This document shows, in pieces, positions 37,315-46,889 of a stretch of 64,000 nucleotides of DNA (the stretch's first letter is position 1; each line of letters opens with the position of its first letter). The position numbers and the translations under genes were made by a program. This stretch comes from Pyrococcus sp. ST04. Its GTDB lineage: Archaea; Methanobacteriota_B; Thermococci; Thermococcales; Thermococcaceae. The notes below the pieces were generated by a model. It saw only the letters and a list, made by a program, of their open reading frames with translations. It searched no databases and was not told where the DNA came from. Location: assembly GCF_000263735.1 (NCBI RefSeq), contig NC_017946.1, positions 1,653,348 through 1,717,347 on the forward strand, read 5' to 3'.

Positions 37315-37345
37315 GACTATAAATTAAGACTGTAAGAGGATTGAC

Positions 37346-38629
37346 GTGCTTGTCCATATAGGGATTGATGATACTGACTCACCAAACGGCATGTGCACAA
37401 CTTATCTAGGCGCAGTCCTCTTTAAAGAACTTTCTAGGTTAGGAGACCCTTTAGATCTCCCAAAATTAATTCGTCTTAATCCGAATATTCCTTATAAGAC
37501 GAGAGGAAATGGAGCAGTGGCCTTAACTTTTAACATTGAAGAGGAAGATTTCAAGGAGGTCAAAGAGGTCGTCATTGAGAGGGTTAAGGAATTAGCTGAC
37601 TTCTCCCACGAGAACACAAATCCCGGTATTGCGTTCCTCATTGGAGATGTACCAGAAAAGCTCAGAGAATTTTCCATCAAGGCCTTAAGGGAGCATGTTA
37701 GCATAGAAGAAGCGGAGAGAGTTGCAAAAGATGTGAAGGCTGAGGTTATAAAGTTCAAACTTGGAAGAGGAATAATTGGGGCCCTAGCTGCAATTGGATA
37801 CCCGCTTAGAAAGTTCACCTATGAGTTGCTGGCATATAGAAAGATTGAAAATAGGGAAAAAGAGAGGAAGATCGTGAAGGAAAGTGTGTTTCTAATGGAC
37901 AGCAGGTTCTACCCGTTCACATATGATAATGTAGACAGAGACAAGGGAAGTGTCTTAATAACTCCCCACGGAAAGGATCCCGTTCTCGTTGGGATTAGAG
38001 GGGTTGATAGGGGCAGGGTTCTTCAGGCATTCGAAGAGGTCTTAATTGAGGAAGATGTTGTGATGGTTCAGCTGTACAAGACAAATCAAAGTACTGACGA
38101 TCATCTTGTCCCAAAGAAGATTAAGGACGTTAAGCTGTACGATAGTGTTATCATAAGGGGAAAGGTGTCAAGCCCCTACTGGGAGAGGGGAAGGCACGTT
38201 TTCTTTGAGGTTGAGGATGAAACGGGGAAAATAAGGGTTGCCGCCTTTGAACCTACAAAGAAGTTCAGAAAATACGTAAGAATGCTAATCCCAGGAGATG
38301 AGGTCATCATAGCAGGGGGAGTGAAGGAGCATGAGGGAGTTCTAACAGTCAATTTAGAAAAGTTCTATCCAGTAAAGCTTGCCCCCAATATAGAGTATGT
38401 GAAGCCAAGATGTCCTAAATGTGGGGGTACTATGAAGAGCAAAGGTGAGTACCTCAAGTGCAAGAGGTGCGGGTATAAGATGCCAAAGATATTAATGGCC
38501 GTGGAAAGGCCCAGGGGGTTGAAGAGGAAAATATACGAAGTTCCTCCAGACGCGAGAAAGCATCTTTCAAGGCCTCTCGTTCTTCCTGGAGGAGAGGACA
38601 AGCTACTGGAGTTGCTCTGGAGACTCTGA
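37346..38629 (+). CDS. tiaS: tRNA(Ile2) 2-agmatinylcytidine synthetase TiaS
   Basis: Modifies C34 of tRNA-Ile(CAU) with agmatine so that it reads AUA codons, an essential archaeal function. The 427-residue protein begins [20 protein letters not shown] (DDTD catalytic region). It has an OB-fold domain near residues 270-345 ([20 protein letters not shown]) and a zinc ribbon [21 protein letters not shown] near 350. Start is GTG 37346. The last repeat remnant of the CRISPR array ends only about 30 bases upstream, so its promoter must lie in or over the array end. Confidence 0.93.
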   Translation: MLVHIGIDDTDSPNGMCTTYLGAVLFKELSRLGDPLDLPKLIRLNPNIPYKTRGNGAVALTFNIEEEDFKEVKEVVIERVKELADFSHENTNPGIAFLIGDVPEKLREFSIKALREHVSIEEAERVAKDVKAEVIKFKLGRGIIGALAAIGYPLRKFTYELLAYRKIENREKERKIVKESVFLMDSRFYPFTYDNVDRDKGSVLITPHGKDPVLVGIRGVDRGRVLQAFEEVLIEEDVVMVQLYKTNQSTDDHLVPKKIKDVKLYDSVIIRGKVSSPYWERGRHVFFEVEDETGKIRVAAFEPTKKFRKYVRMLIPGDEVIIAGGVKEHEGVLTVNLEKFYPVKLAPNIEYVKPRCPKCGGTMKSKGEYLKCKRCGYKMPKILMAVERPRGLKRKIYEVPPDARKHLSRPLVLPGGEDKLLELLWRL

Positions 38630-39052
38630 CCTTCTCTCTGCCTTGGAGGGCGAGGGTTCCAGCGATTTAACCCCTCGCCATTGACGGGGAGGTTTGAGGG
38701 GCTTCATGATTCTCCCATTCAAGTGGCGTTGGCCACAGAGAGGGCAGGTTTGAGAAGCGAAAGCCTCATCCACTAAGACAACTTGAATACCATACTCCTC
38801 AACCACATCAATCAAACGTCTAATAACGTAATTAAACCTCCACACGTGGGAGAGAATGAAGTTTTGTTTCTTACCCTTACCAGAGTTTCTTGCTATGCCC
38901 TTAAGATAGCCGACGAAACTGGCTTTAGCACTTCCACAGTTAACTCACCTTTAGCTCCTAAGAGAAGCAAGGCGTGATGAACTGCGATAATATGCTTCCA
39001 TCACTCCCACGTAATCATTCTTTATCCCCCTCAAACCCTTACTGGCAAAATC
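38603..39052 (-). pseudogene. Decayed IS605-family tnpB
   Basis: Minus-strand pieces of a TnpB-like protein are recognisable: GIARNSGKGKKQNFILSHVW, VIRRLIDVVEEYGIQVVLVDE and the zinc-finger start AFASQTCPLCGQRHLNG. The remaining finger cysteines and the C-terminal catalytic block are missing; the frame continues as an unrelated basic tail into the end of tiaS. Upstream of about 38945 the frame is broken by stops, with another fragment starting MDFASKGLRGIKNDYVG near 39052. The element is therefore inactive. Confidence 0.75.
38649..38679. repeat. Inverted repeat at the end of the decayed tnpB
   Basis: GGCGAGGG (38649-38656) and CCCTCGCC (38672-38679) form a perfect 8-base stem with a 15-base loop, just beyond the tiaS stop. 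It resembles the hairpins at ends of IS605-type elements. Confidence 0.5.
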
Positions 39053-39118
39053 CATTTGATTGAGTTTTTACATCTAAATTATTCAAAGCTCTGAGCAGGG
39101 GCTCCATAGGGCGTTTCC

Positions 39119-39358
39119 TTATTCAAAAGCGCTAATTTTAGCGAGCTTAACTTCTCCAGAACTTTCGACAAAGTTCCAATCGTTTTTGACCCCAAATGCT
39201 CTCACAGCGTTCAGCGTTGCAAGTGTATCGGTGCAGATTAGCGGATTCTCTATTTTTATTTCTCCTTCCGAAAGTAATCCCAAAACATGATACCCTATGG
39301 GTGTAGTTCTTTGAGGAGAAGCTTTAATTTTTTTTCCATCTAAAGTTTTTATCAGCAT
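39119..39358 (-). pseudogene. Fragment resembling the N-terminus of EPSP synthase (AroA)
   Basis: The 79-residue frame contains LLSEGEIKIENPLICTDTLA followed by TLNAVRAFGV. This matches the family pattern in which LAEGxSxIxNPLxSDDTLATLxAxxxLG follows the SKSxxHR motif. The SKS/HR residues themselves are altered (TTPIGYHVLG), and everything after residue 80 of a roughly 400-residue enzyme is absent. It is best read as a truncated, decayed duplicate; the full aro genes are not in this window. Confidence 0.55.
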
Positions 39359-39519
39359 GATTTCCCCATGTTCAGAATGTTCAGATGTTTAGATTTTTGG
39401 TAAATTCATGGTTTTGACTATTGATGGATCTAGCTACTGATTATGGTTTATTCATGAAGGCCAGTCTAACTTCTCTCCCTCTCCGTCTTGAAAGGTTGAA
39501 CTTTGGGGTAGGTAACTTG

Positions 39520-40533
39520 TTATCCAACTACAGTCTCCTGCGTTATTATTACTATGCTTTTGGTTGGGTGTATATTTATTCTCGCTAATGTTGTGTTTTT
39601 GATTAAAGTTGATCTTATAATCACTTTTGGTTCACATGTTCCATTTGCTGTAAATGATAAGGAACCTTTTTCATCTTCAAAAACATTTACGTAGTATTCG
39701 CCACTTGTGTAATAACCAAAAGCTCCTAAATAACCCATCCAGTCCTTTGAATAAATTTCTTCACCTTCCGCTTTTTGTGTTAGACAGTAATCGTTTGGAG
39801 GTTCAATGTCCTCATAACCTTCAAACCTTCTCAGAGCTCTCTCAACTTCTTTACCTACAATCAAAATGCCGTATTCACTTTTTATCTCTTCAAAGGTCTC
39901 TTTAATTCTGTTCTTGTATTCGTTCACTTTCTTTCCGTACTCCTCACTATACCCGACCTTTTTAGGAATCCAGATTTCTACGGTGCAGTTTTCTTCAGCC
40001 ATATAGCCCAGTATATACCTTGAATCATCAAGCTTTGTTATCTTTGCACTAACCAATTTGCCAAATGGGTAACTTGGCCATTCCTTAAATACAACACTCA
40101 TCGGAATTATGATATAACTTTTTGGAGGTATACTAAGGTTAAACTTTAGAGTGTCTCCTTCCAGACAGACTATTTCATTACTCCAATTTACTTCAATAAA
40201 CGTTGCATTTGGTGCCATAGAAAATGTCCTCAAAACTATAAAGCTGTTATCAATGAAAAATACTTCGGCATTCCCTTTAATTTCCTTTGGAAGGTTTACG
40301 GAGAGTATCCAGTTAAGTGTTTCATTGTTTTTGTTAAAAACAATGACATTTAACGTGTAGCTTTTTTCATCTACAATCTCCAGAGTTCTAACATCAGGAA
40401 AAGCCAGCGCAGGTCTTAGGTTTTCATAGGGATGTTTGTCCTTGTGGGGTGAAATTATGAACATGAGTGCACTGACTACTAGAAAAATAAAGATAAGAGA
40501 TGCAAAAATCAGTTGCTTCTTTTTAATCTCCAT
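39520..40533 (-). CDS. Membrane-anchored extracellular protein of unknown function
   Basis: The 337 residues start with MEIKKKQLIF and a hydrophobic anchor (about 8-27), followed by an extracytoplasmic domain with many Asn-x-Thr/Ser sites (for example NETLNW, NATFIEV, NKNNE). No enzyme motif is seen. The early part (residues about 40-150) reads like a beta-sandwich. ATG 40533 has GGGGGAG upstream; a longer frame enters the preceding gene. It starts 17 bases after the caspase-like gene, so the two are one operon and may act together outside the cell. Confidence 0.65.
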   Translation of the reverse strand: MEIKKKQLIFASLIFIFLVVSALMFIISPHKDKHPYENLRPALAFPDVRTLEIVDEKSYTLNVIVFNKNNETLNWILSVNLPKEIKGNAEVFFIDNSFIVLRTFSMAPNATFIEVNWSNEIVCLEGDTLKFNLSIPPKSYIIIPMSVVFKEWPSYPFGKLVSAKITKLDDSRYILGYMAEENCTVEIWIPKKVGYSEEYGKKVNEYKNRIKETFEEIKSEYGILIVGKEVERALRRFEGYEDIEPPNDYCLTQKAEGEEIYSKDWMGYLGAFGYYTSGEYYVNVFEDEKGSLSFTANGTCEPKVIIRSTLIKNTTLARINIHPTKSIVIITQETVVG

Positions 40534-40550
40534 AAATCTCCCCCACTTAT

Positions 40551-41315
40551 TTATAACTTCCATGACTTGTTCCCATCAAGACCAAACCTTGGACATCCCC
40601 ACTCCCACCAGTGAGGTTGAATGGCGTCTACAGCTTGCTTAACAGTTTTCCCTCTTGAAAGTTCACTCCAAAATTTTTTACCTTTTGGCTTTATATATTT
40701 TAAAGCAATCAAATCCTTTGTGCCAACATAGGTCACAGAGTAGTGTTTTTTGATCCCATACCTTAATTTATATGAATCACATCCAAGGACAAACACTAAA
40801 GCATCATTCAAATTTGCTCCCATTGCTTTAAAATTACCTGCATATGTGTCAGGCTTCACACCATACACATCATCTAAAATAAGCCCCCAAATTCCTTTTT
40901 TCTTATTCCCTGCAGTGTGACCATAGTAGTAAATAACCCTAATGTTCCTATTTAAACCTTGTTTGAAATAATTGGTACACGCTGAATCGCTACACTTATC
41001 TCTACCTGCGTTCCAAGTAATAACAGAATATCCTTTATTCCCTAATATTCCAGACACATAATTTGTGTGATAATAGTTATAGTCATCATCTGGGACATAG
41101 TGAATAATTGCGTATTTTCCATAGCTCCTTGCTAGAGGTGTGTATCCCTTGGCTGGAATTGGTACTACTGCTTTTTCTCTCTCTTCCATTGCGAATTTGA
41201 GGTCTCTGATTAGTTCTGTTAGGGGTAAAGTCATTTCTTTTGCACTTGCTAAAGCTGGGCTAACCATTAAGCCCAGCATTAACCCTAACAGTACGAGGCT
41301 CAAAAGCCTCTTCAT
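40551..41315 (-). CDS. Secreted caspase-like (clan CD) cysteine peptidase candidate
   Basis: The 254-residue protein has a signal peptide (MKRLLSLVLLGLMLGLMVSP, cleavage near residue 25). It then shows the two-block clan CD signature: hydrophobic residues plus His-containing RVIYYYGHTAG (H133) and hydrophobic residues plus Gly-Cys in ALVFVLGCDS (C179). The His-Cys spacing of 46 residues and the following FWSELSRGKTVKQAVDAI helix match the gingipain/CHAT/caspase layout. Three more cysteines (C108, C113, C241) may form a disulfide or bind metal. No propeptide family is recognised. It is followed by an anchored partner gene. Catalytic activity is inferred. Confidence 0.6.
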   Translation of the reverse strand: MKRLLSLVLLGLMLGLMVSPALASAKEMTLPLTELIRDLKFAMEEREKAVVPIPAKGYTPLARSYGKYAIIHYVPDDDYNYYHTNYVSGILGNKGYSVITWNAGRDKCSDSACTNYFKQGLNRNIRVIYYYGHTAGNKKKGIWGLILDDVYGVKPDTYAGNFKAMGANLNDALVFVLGCDSYKLRYGIKKHYSVTYVGTKDLIALKYIKPKGKKFWSELSRGKTVKQAVDAIQPHWWEWGCPRFGLDGNKSWKL

Positions 41316-41416
41316 AGAACACCCTCAAAATTTATGAACGAAAATTCATATTTGAGTTTTACGCTTTGCTATAGGAAACAAAAACCTTTTTATTGAAGTG
41401 GAACCACTTCAAGCCG

Positions 41417-42898
41417 ATGGCTAAACTAAGGAGATTTATAAACATCTCCGAGGATATTTTCGTAATTAGAAATCTTATAGGGGCGATCCTCCAAGGTATA
41501 GGGTTAGCCTATCTGGTTCCTGTTCTTCTGGCATGGTTTTATCCAGATGAAATAAACCTTACCATATATTTTGCCGCTCCTGGGGCTGCGAGTATAATAC
41601 TTGGATGGATTTTGTCAAGGCATATAGAGCAGGTTGAAGATGTAAATTTAAGACAGGCCATGATGGCATCGGCATTTGTATGGCTTTTTGCCTCCTTAGT
41701 CAGTGTTGTTCCGTTCATGGCTATAGCGAAAATGAGCTTTATAGATTCATATTTTGAAACTATGAGCGCATGGACCGGAACCGGGCTAACCATGATGAGC
41801 AATCTTGAGACTTACCCTAGGATTCTTCTCTTCTGGAGAGCCTGGATGCAGTGGCTCGGTGGCATTGGAATAGTTCTCGTCGCGTTAACGGTGCTCATAA
41901 GGCCTGGAGTTGCGGCGGCGAGGCTCTATAGGGCGGAAGCAAGAAGTGAAAGGATCCTCCCCAACTTTGTAAACACTGCAAAGATAATAGTGCAGATATA
42001 CACCCTCCTAACTTTGCTCGGCATTTACCTATACTATGTGAATGGGATGAACTTGTTTGACGCAGTTGTGCACTCAATGACGGGCTTAGGAACAGGTGGT
42101 ATGAGTAGTCATGACCTTAGCATAGGTTACTTCCATTCCCTCGCGATAGAAACTATAACGGTTTTCCTGATGATACTCGGTGCAACGAATTTCACCGTCC
42201 ACTACAAGATGTTCGTTAACAGGTCATTAAAGGAGTTCTTTAGGGACATACAGGTTAAAACAATGCTCATATTCTTGGCAATAATAATCCCCCTGATGAC
42301 TTATTCCTTGATATTTTACGGCCACTTGGGTCCAATAAGGGCGCTGAGGGAGTCAATATTCCATGCAGTATCCGCGGTCACGTGTACTGGATTTGGCATC
42401 TCTGACCTGTCCAAGTATCCAGAGGCTGATAAGGTTCTTCTAACCATTCTGATGGTCGTTGGTGGAAGTGCCGGAAGTACCGCTGGTGGAATTAAGCTTA
42501 TAAGGGTAGCATTAACTTTTGAGAGCCTTAAGTGGACAATTGAACAAGCTATACTGCCAAAAGGAGCTATAATAAGAAAAAAGGTTGCAAACTATGAGTT
42601 CTCGGAGGAGGAAATTCAAGAGGTGCTGGGCTTTACGATGACGTATTTTGCCTTTCTATTGGTTGGGGCAATGTACATAATGCTTAGACTTGGAAGGAGT
42701 TTTGTCGACTCTCTGTTTGAAAGCGCATCTGCAATAGGAAATGTCGGACTAAGCGTTGGCATAACGTCTCCTCAACTCCCTCCAGACATAAAGGTAATTC
42801 TTATTCTGCTAATGTGGGTGGGCAGGCTTGAAATATTCTCAACCCTCGTGTTCATCGTTGGAGTTGCAATGATGCTACCTAGGAGGGCCGAGAGGTGA
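41417..42898 (+). CDS. TrkH-type potassium transporter
   Basis: Membrane K+ uptake protein of 493 residues built of four pore-loop repeats. The selectivity-filter glycines are visible in WTGTGLTMMS, MTGLGTGGMSS, TCTGFGISDL and AIGNVGLSVG. Ten or so hydrophobic helices surround them. A TTG 24 bases upstream also opens the frame, but a T-rich TATA-like element near 41384 fits ATG 41417. No TrkA subunit lies nearby. It overlaps the ABC ATPase gene by 4 bases. Confidence 0.9.
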   Translation: MAKLRRFINISEDIFVIRNLIGAILQGIGLAYLVPVLLAWFYPDEINLTIYFAAPGAASIILGWILSRHIEQVEDVNLRQAMMASAFVWLFASLVSVVPFMAIAKMSFIDSYFETMSAWTGTGLTMMSNLETYPRILLFWRAWMQWLGGIGIVLVALTVLIRPGVAAARLYRAEARSERILPNFVNTAKIIVQIYTLLTLLGIYLYYVNGMNLFDAVVHSMTGLGTGGMSSHDLSIGYFHSLAIETITVFLMILGATNFTVHYKMFVNRSLKEFFRDIQVKTMLIFLAIIIPLMTYSLIFYGHLGPIRALRESIFHAVSAVTCTGFGISDLSKYPEADKVLLTILMVVGGSAGSTAGGIKLIRVALTFESLKWTIEQAILPKGAIIRKKVANYEFSEEEIQEVLGFTMTYFAFLLVGAMYIMLRLGRSFVDSLFESASAIGNVGLSVGITSPQLPPDIKVILILLMWVGRLEIFSTLVFIVGVAMMLPRRAER

Positions 42899-43746
42899 AT
42901 ATAATAGAAACGATGAACCTCTCCTTTAGGTATGGGGGAAGCGCAACCTACTCGCTCAAAGATGTGACGCTCTCAATTAAGAGGGGGGAGTTTGTGGGTA
43001 TAGTTGGGAGTAGTGGAAGCGGAAAATCAACATTCTGCCTGACTTTGAACGGTATAATTCCGCATTCAATCCATGGAGAATTTTCTGGAGACGTTTGGGT
43101 GGACGGGATGAACACAAAAGAACATTCAGTTGCCGAGCTTTCAAAGGTTGTAGGCCTTGTGTTTCAAAATCCGGACTCACAGCTTTTTAACATGACGGTT
43201 CTGGAGGAGGTAGCATTTGCCCTGGAGAATCTAGGAGTGGAAAGGGAAGAGATGTGGAGGAGAATAAAGTGGGCTTTAAAGCTTGTAGGACTTTGGGAGA
43301 AAAGGGAGGAGTTTCCTCCCAACCTGAGCGGAGGTGAAAAGCAGAGGCTTGCGATAGCGAGTGTTCTCGTTATGAAGCCTAAGGTTCTTGTGTTGGACGA
43401 ACCCACCTCCCAGCTTGACCCTGTTGGTAAGGAGAGTGTTCTCGGCTTGGTCAAGTTGCTTAACAAAGAAGAGAAGATAACGGTGTTACTCGTTGAGCAC
43501 AACACAGAGTTTCTACTGGAGAATGCGGATAGGATAGTTGTGTTTGACAAAGGGAGGGTTGTGATGGAGGGGAAGCCAGAGGAAGTGTTTGAGGAAGTGG
43601 AGAGACTTGAAGAAGTGGGAGTTAGGATTCCAGCAAGGGTTAAACTTGGATATGAGCTTAAAAGGAGAGGGCTTGCGGATAGAGCTGTTCTTAGTAGTGA
43701 GGAGATAGTTAAGATTCTTAGGATTGCCGGAAACGTAAGGACTTAA
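42895..43746 (+). CDS. ABC transporter ATPase of the ECF/Cbi type (orphan)
   Basis: The 283-residue ATPase has Walker A GSSGSGKST (about 37-45), Q-loop FQNPDSQLFNMTVLEEVAF, signature LSGGEKQRLA and Walker B VLVLDEPTSQLDP. The PDSQLF Q-loop is typical of EcfA/CbiO ATPases of vitamin and metal importers. The partner ATPase and the T component are not adjacent. GTG 42895 overlaps the trkH stop. The only S-component candidate in the window is at 61.0-61.6 kb. Confidence 0.85.
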   Translation: MNIIETMNLSFRYGGSATYSLKDVTLSIKRGEFVGIVGSSGSGKSTFCLTLNGIIPHSIHGEFSGDVWVDGMNTKEHSVAELSKVVGLVFQNPDSQLFNMTVLEEVAFALENLGVEREEMWRRIKWALKLVGLWEKREEFPPNLSGGEKQRLAIASVLVMKPKVLVLDEPTSQLDPVGKESVLGLVKLLNKEEKITVLLVEHNTEFLLENADRIVVFDKGRVVMEGKPEEVFEEVERLEEVGVRIPARVKLGYELKRRGLADRAVLSSEEIVKILRIAGNVRT

Positions 43747-43778
43747 TTTTCCCCTCCCCTCTATCCAGTGGTGGTAAT

Positions 43779-44712
43779 ATGAACGTGTTCTCAAGTACTA
43801 GGGAGATGTTCGAGAAGTACAAGCCAACCCCCCTCGTCAAGCTCAGTCTGAGGGGGGATGTTTTTTGCCAAGCTTGAGTTCTTCAATCCCTTTAGCAGGA
43901 GCATAAAGGACAGGGCAGTGTACAATATGATGGTGAGGGCTTTCGAGGAAGGAGTGTTTAACGGAACCAGGGAGCACTATGAGGCAACGTCGGGAAATGT
44001 AGGTATTGCAATGGCCGCTCTTTCCGCAGTTTTTGATTTGAAGTTTAGGGCATACATTCCAAGGAATACTCCAAAATCAACTGAGATTATAATCAGATTG
44101 TTTGGGGCTGATGTAGTAAGGACAAATTTTGAGACGATAGATTGGAGCTTTATAGATTTTGTAAAGAAGGAAGCAAGGAAGGACAGAGCAGTAAATCTGA
44201 ACCAGTTTGAAAACGATGCAAACTTTGAAGCCCACTATTATGGGACAGCAAGAGAGCTTGAGAAACAGCTCGAGAGCATTGGGAAGAAAGCTGACGTGAT
44301 AGTTGCTGGAATTGGAACTTCAGGGCATATAGCGGGACTTGCCAAATATTTTAAAGAGAAGCATAAAACGAAAATAGTTGGTGTTGTTCCTGCCAAAGGG
44401 GAAGTAATACCTGGGATAAAGAGGTTAGAGACGAGACCCAAGTGGTTGTCTCAGGTTAAGGTTGATGAGGTCATTGAAGTAACTGCCAAGGAAGCCTTTG
44501 ATGGCATAGTCAAGGTAGCCAGAAAAGATGGCCTCCTAATAGGAATGAGCTCCGGGGCAGTGGTTGCGGCTTATGAAAAGATAAAATCAGAGGGAACTAC
44601 AGTCCTGATATTCCCAGATGATGGCTTCAAGTACGTTGAGTTGTTTGAGAGGTTTCTAGGAGGAGTTCCAAGTAGGACTTCCTCTCAAACTTCTCAACTC
44701 CAATATCTCTGA
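43779..44712 (+). pseudogene. Cysteine-synthase-like PLP enzyme with a frameshift
   Basis: Fold-type II PLP enzyme (cysteine synthase family). ATG 43779, with GGTGG upstream, gives MNVFSSTREMFEKYKPTPLV, then hits a stop at about 43877. After a T6 run at 43861-43866 the next frame continues AKLEFFNPFSRSIKDRAVYN, with the PLP lysine in SIKDRA, and EATSGNVGIAMAAL, GIGTSGHIAGLA and GMSSGAVVAA to the end. Deleting one T joins the two frames exactly. The joined length is about 310 residues, normal for the family. Either a natural frameshift, a slippage site or a sequencing error. Confidence 0.8.
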
Positions 44713-45178
44713 GTATTTTCTCTAGCCTCTCAACGGCTTTTGGGATTTCTTCCTTTTCTTTTACGAGGGTCTCTATCTCAACAAACTTTCCAAGTCCTTC
44801 AACTTCATCAAGGGTTATCGTAATACCTTTGTCCACGTAGTACTTCTCTCTCGTCTTAACTATTGTCAAAACTTCCCTAAAGCCGAGAGCTTCTAGAAGT
44901 TGAGAATACTTGTCCACATCGTCTATCTCTACCTCAATCTCAAACCTTGTCTTTGATTTTTCATCTATCTTTGGCCCTTTATATGTTAGAAAGGCCTCGA
45001 AGTGCCCGTTAAACCTTTTTATTCTAATTCTTAGTGCTTCATCTGTTCTTGAGAAGTCTCTGCAGGGATGCTGATAGTAAATATCTTCATGAATTTCCTT
45101 TCTCATAAATTCAAATTTCTCCCTAACTTTCTCAAATATCTCATCATCAGCATAACCTTTTAGTTCAACCTCGTACAT
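44627..45178 (-). CDS. CYTH-domain protein (class IV adenylate cyclase CyaB / thiamine-triphosphatase fold)
   Basis: The 183 residues have the CYTH ExExK motif at the start (MYEVELKGYA), RIRIKRFNGHFEAFLTYKGP, IEVEIDDVDKY and ITLDEVEGLGKFVEIET, all charged residues lining the tunnel that binds triphosphates and metal. ATG 45178 has GAGGAG upstream, and the gene overlaps the AmzA end by 14 bases. Its 3' end runs convergently 86 bases into the PLP enzyme gene. Archaeal members are often called CyaB but may be triphosphatases. Confidence 0.85.
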   Translation of the reverse strand: MYEVELKGYADDEIFEKVREKFEFMRKEIHEDIYYQHPCRDFSRTDEALRIRIKRFNGHFEAFLTYKGPKIDEKSKTRFEIEVEIDDVDKYSQLLEALGFREVLTIVKTREKYYVDKGITITLDEVEGLGKFVEIETLVKEKEEIPKAVERLEKILRDIGVEKFERKSYLELLLETSQTTQRT

Positions 45179-45728
45179 GGCTCCTCGAGATATTCTTTTC
45201 AAGCTTCCTTAAACAGCTTTCGCAGTACATCCACGATTTAATGTCGGTATCTATTATTGAGTTCGAGAAGTGCATCACGCACTTTGGGTTCGGGCAGTGC
45301 TCAAGACCAAAGACGTGCCCAAGTTCATGCATTGCCTCCTTCAACGCCCTCTCCTTCAGCAGTTTTCTATCTGGAGGTTCTCCATAGAATTCCGGATAAA
45401 GCCTGTGTAGAGAGATCAAGGCAACGCCAAAACCGGGATGAGCTATCCCGAATATAAAGTTCAATCCAGGCTCGTAAAGATCCACATTAACGACTCCGAG
45501 AACAGCCAAAGCCCTAAAATCTCTCTTAACTAAGGACAATGCTGGAAGGAAAGCTCTTCCCAAAAACTGCCCTCTATACATATCAAAGGCATGTGAGAAT
45601 GCTGAGATTGAGAGACCACCGATGACCCTAACCTCTATCCCAAACCTAGCATAGAACGCTGAGAGATTTGAGTGAAGAAAAGAAAGGACATCCCCAGGGA
45701 TATCCCCTATTGGAACTATGATTATCAT
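45165..45728 (-). CDS. amzA: Archaemetzincin AmzA
   Basis: Zinc metalloprotease of 187 residues with HELGHVFGLEHC followed by NPKCVM and then YCESCLRKL: the complete zinc motif and the four-cysteine second site. The N-terminal domain (IIIVPIGDIPGDVLSFL) is the usual archaemetzincin fold. Second family member in the window (other at 14262-14873). Directly follows the M42 peptidase gene, 6 bases apart. Confidence 0.9.
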   Translation of the reverse strand: MIIIVPIGDIPGDVLSFLHSNLSAFYARFGIEVRVIGGLSISAFSHAFDMYRGQFLGRAFLPALSLVKRDFRALAVLGVVNVDLYEPGLNFIFGIAHPGFGVALISLHRLYPEFYGEPPDRKLLKERALKEAMHELGHVFGLEHCPNPKCVMHFSNSIIDTDIKSWMYCESCLRKLEKNISRSHVRG

Positions 45729-45734
45729 ATCCCA

Positions 45735-46811
<1,077 letters not shown>

Positions 46812-46849
46812 TCAGGGATATTTAAACACTTCGGGATGCCGAACAAAAG

Positions 46850-46857
46850 TATAAAAA
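46850..46857 (+). promoter_or_regulatory. TATA box of the DUF655/rsmA operon
   Basis: TATAAAAA preceded by CAAAAG, with a predicted start near 46878 and ATG at 46890. It is 30 bases from the divergent promoter of the M42 gene. Confidence 0.5.
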
Positions 46858-46889
46858 CTAAGCATTCATAGAATTCTGGGGGGTCGACT

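Noticed and set aside
43513-43794. Minus-strand frame between the ABC ATPase and the PLP enzyme
   Set aside because: Overlaps the ATPase C-terminus in antisense and the real ribosome site of the next gene; no family features.
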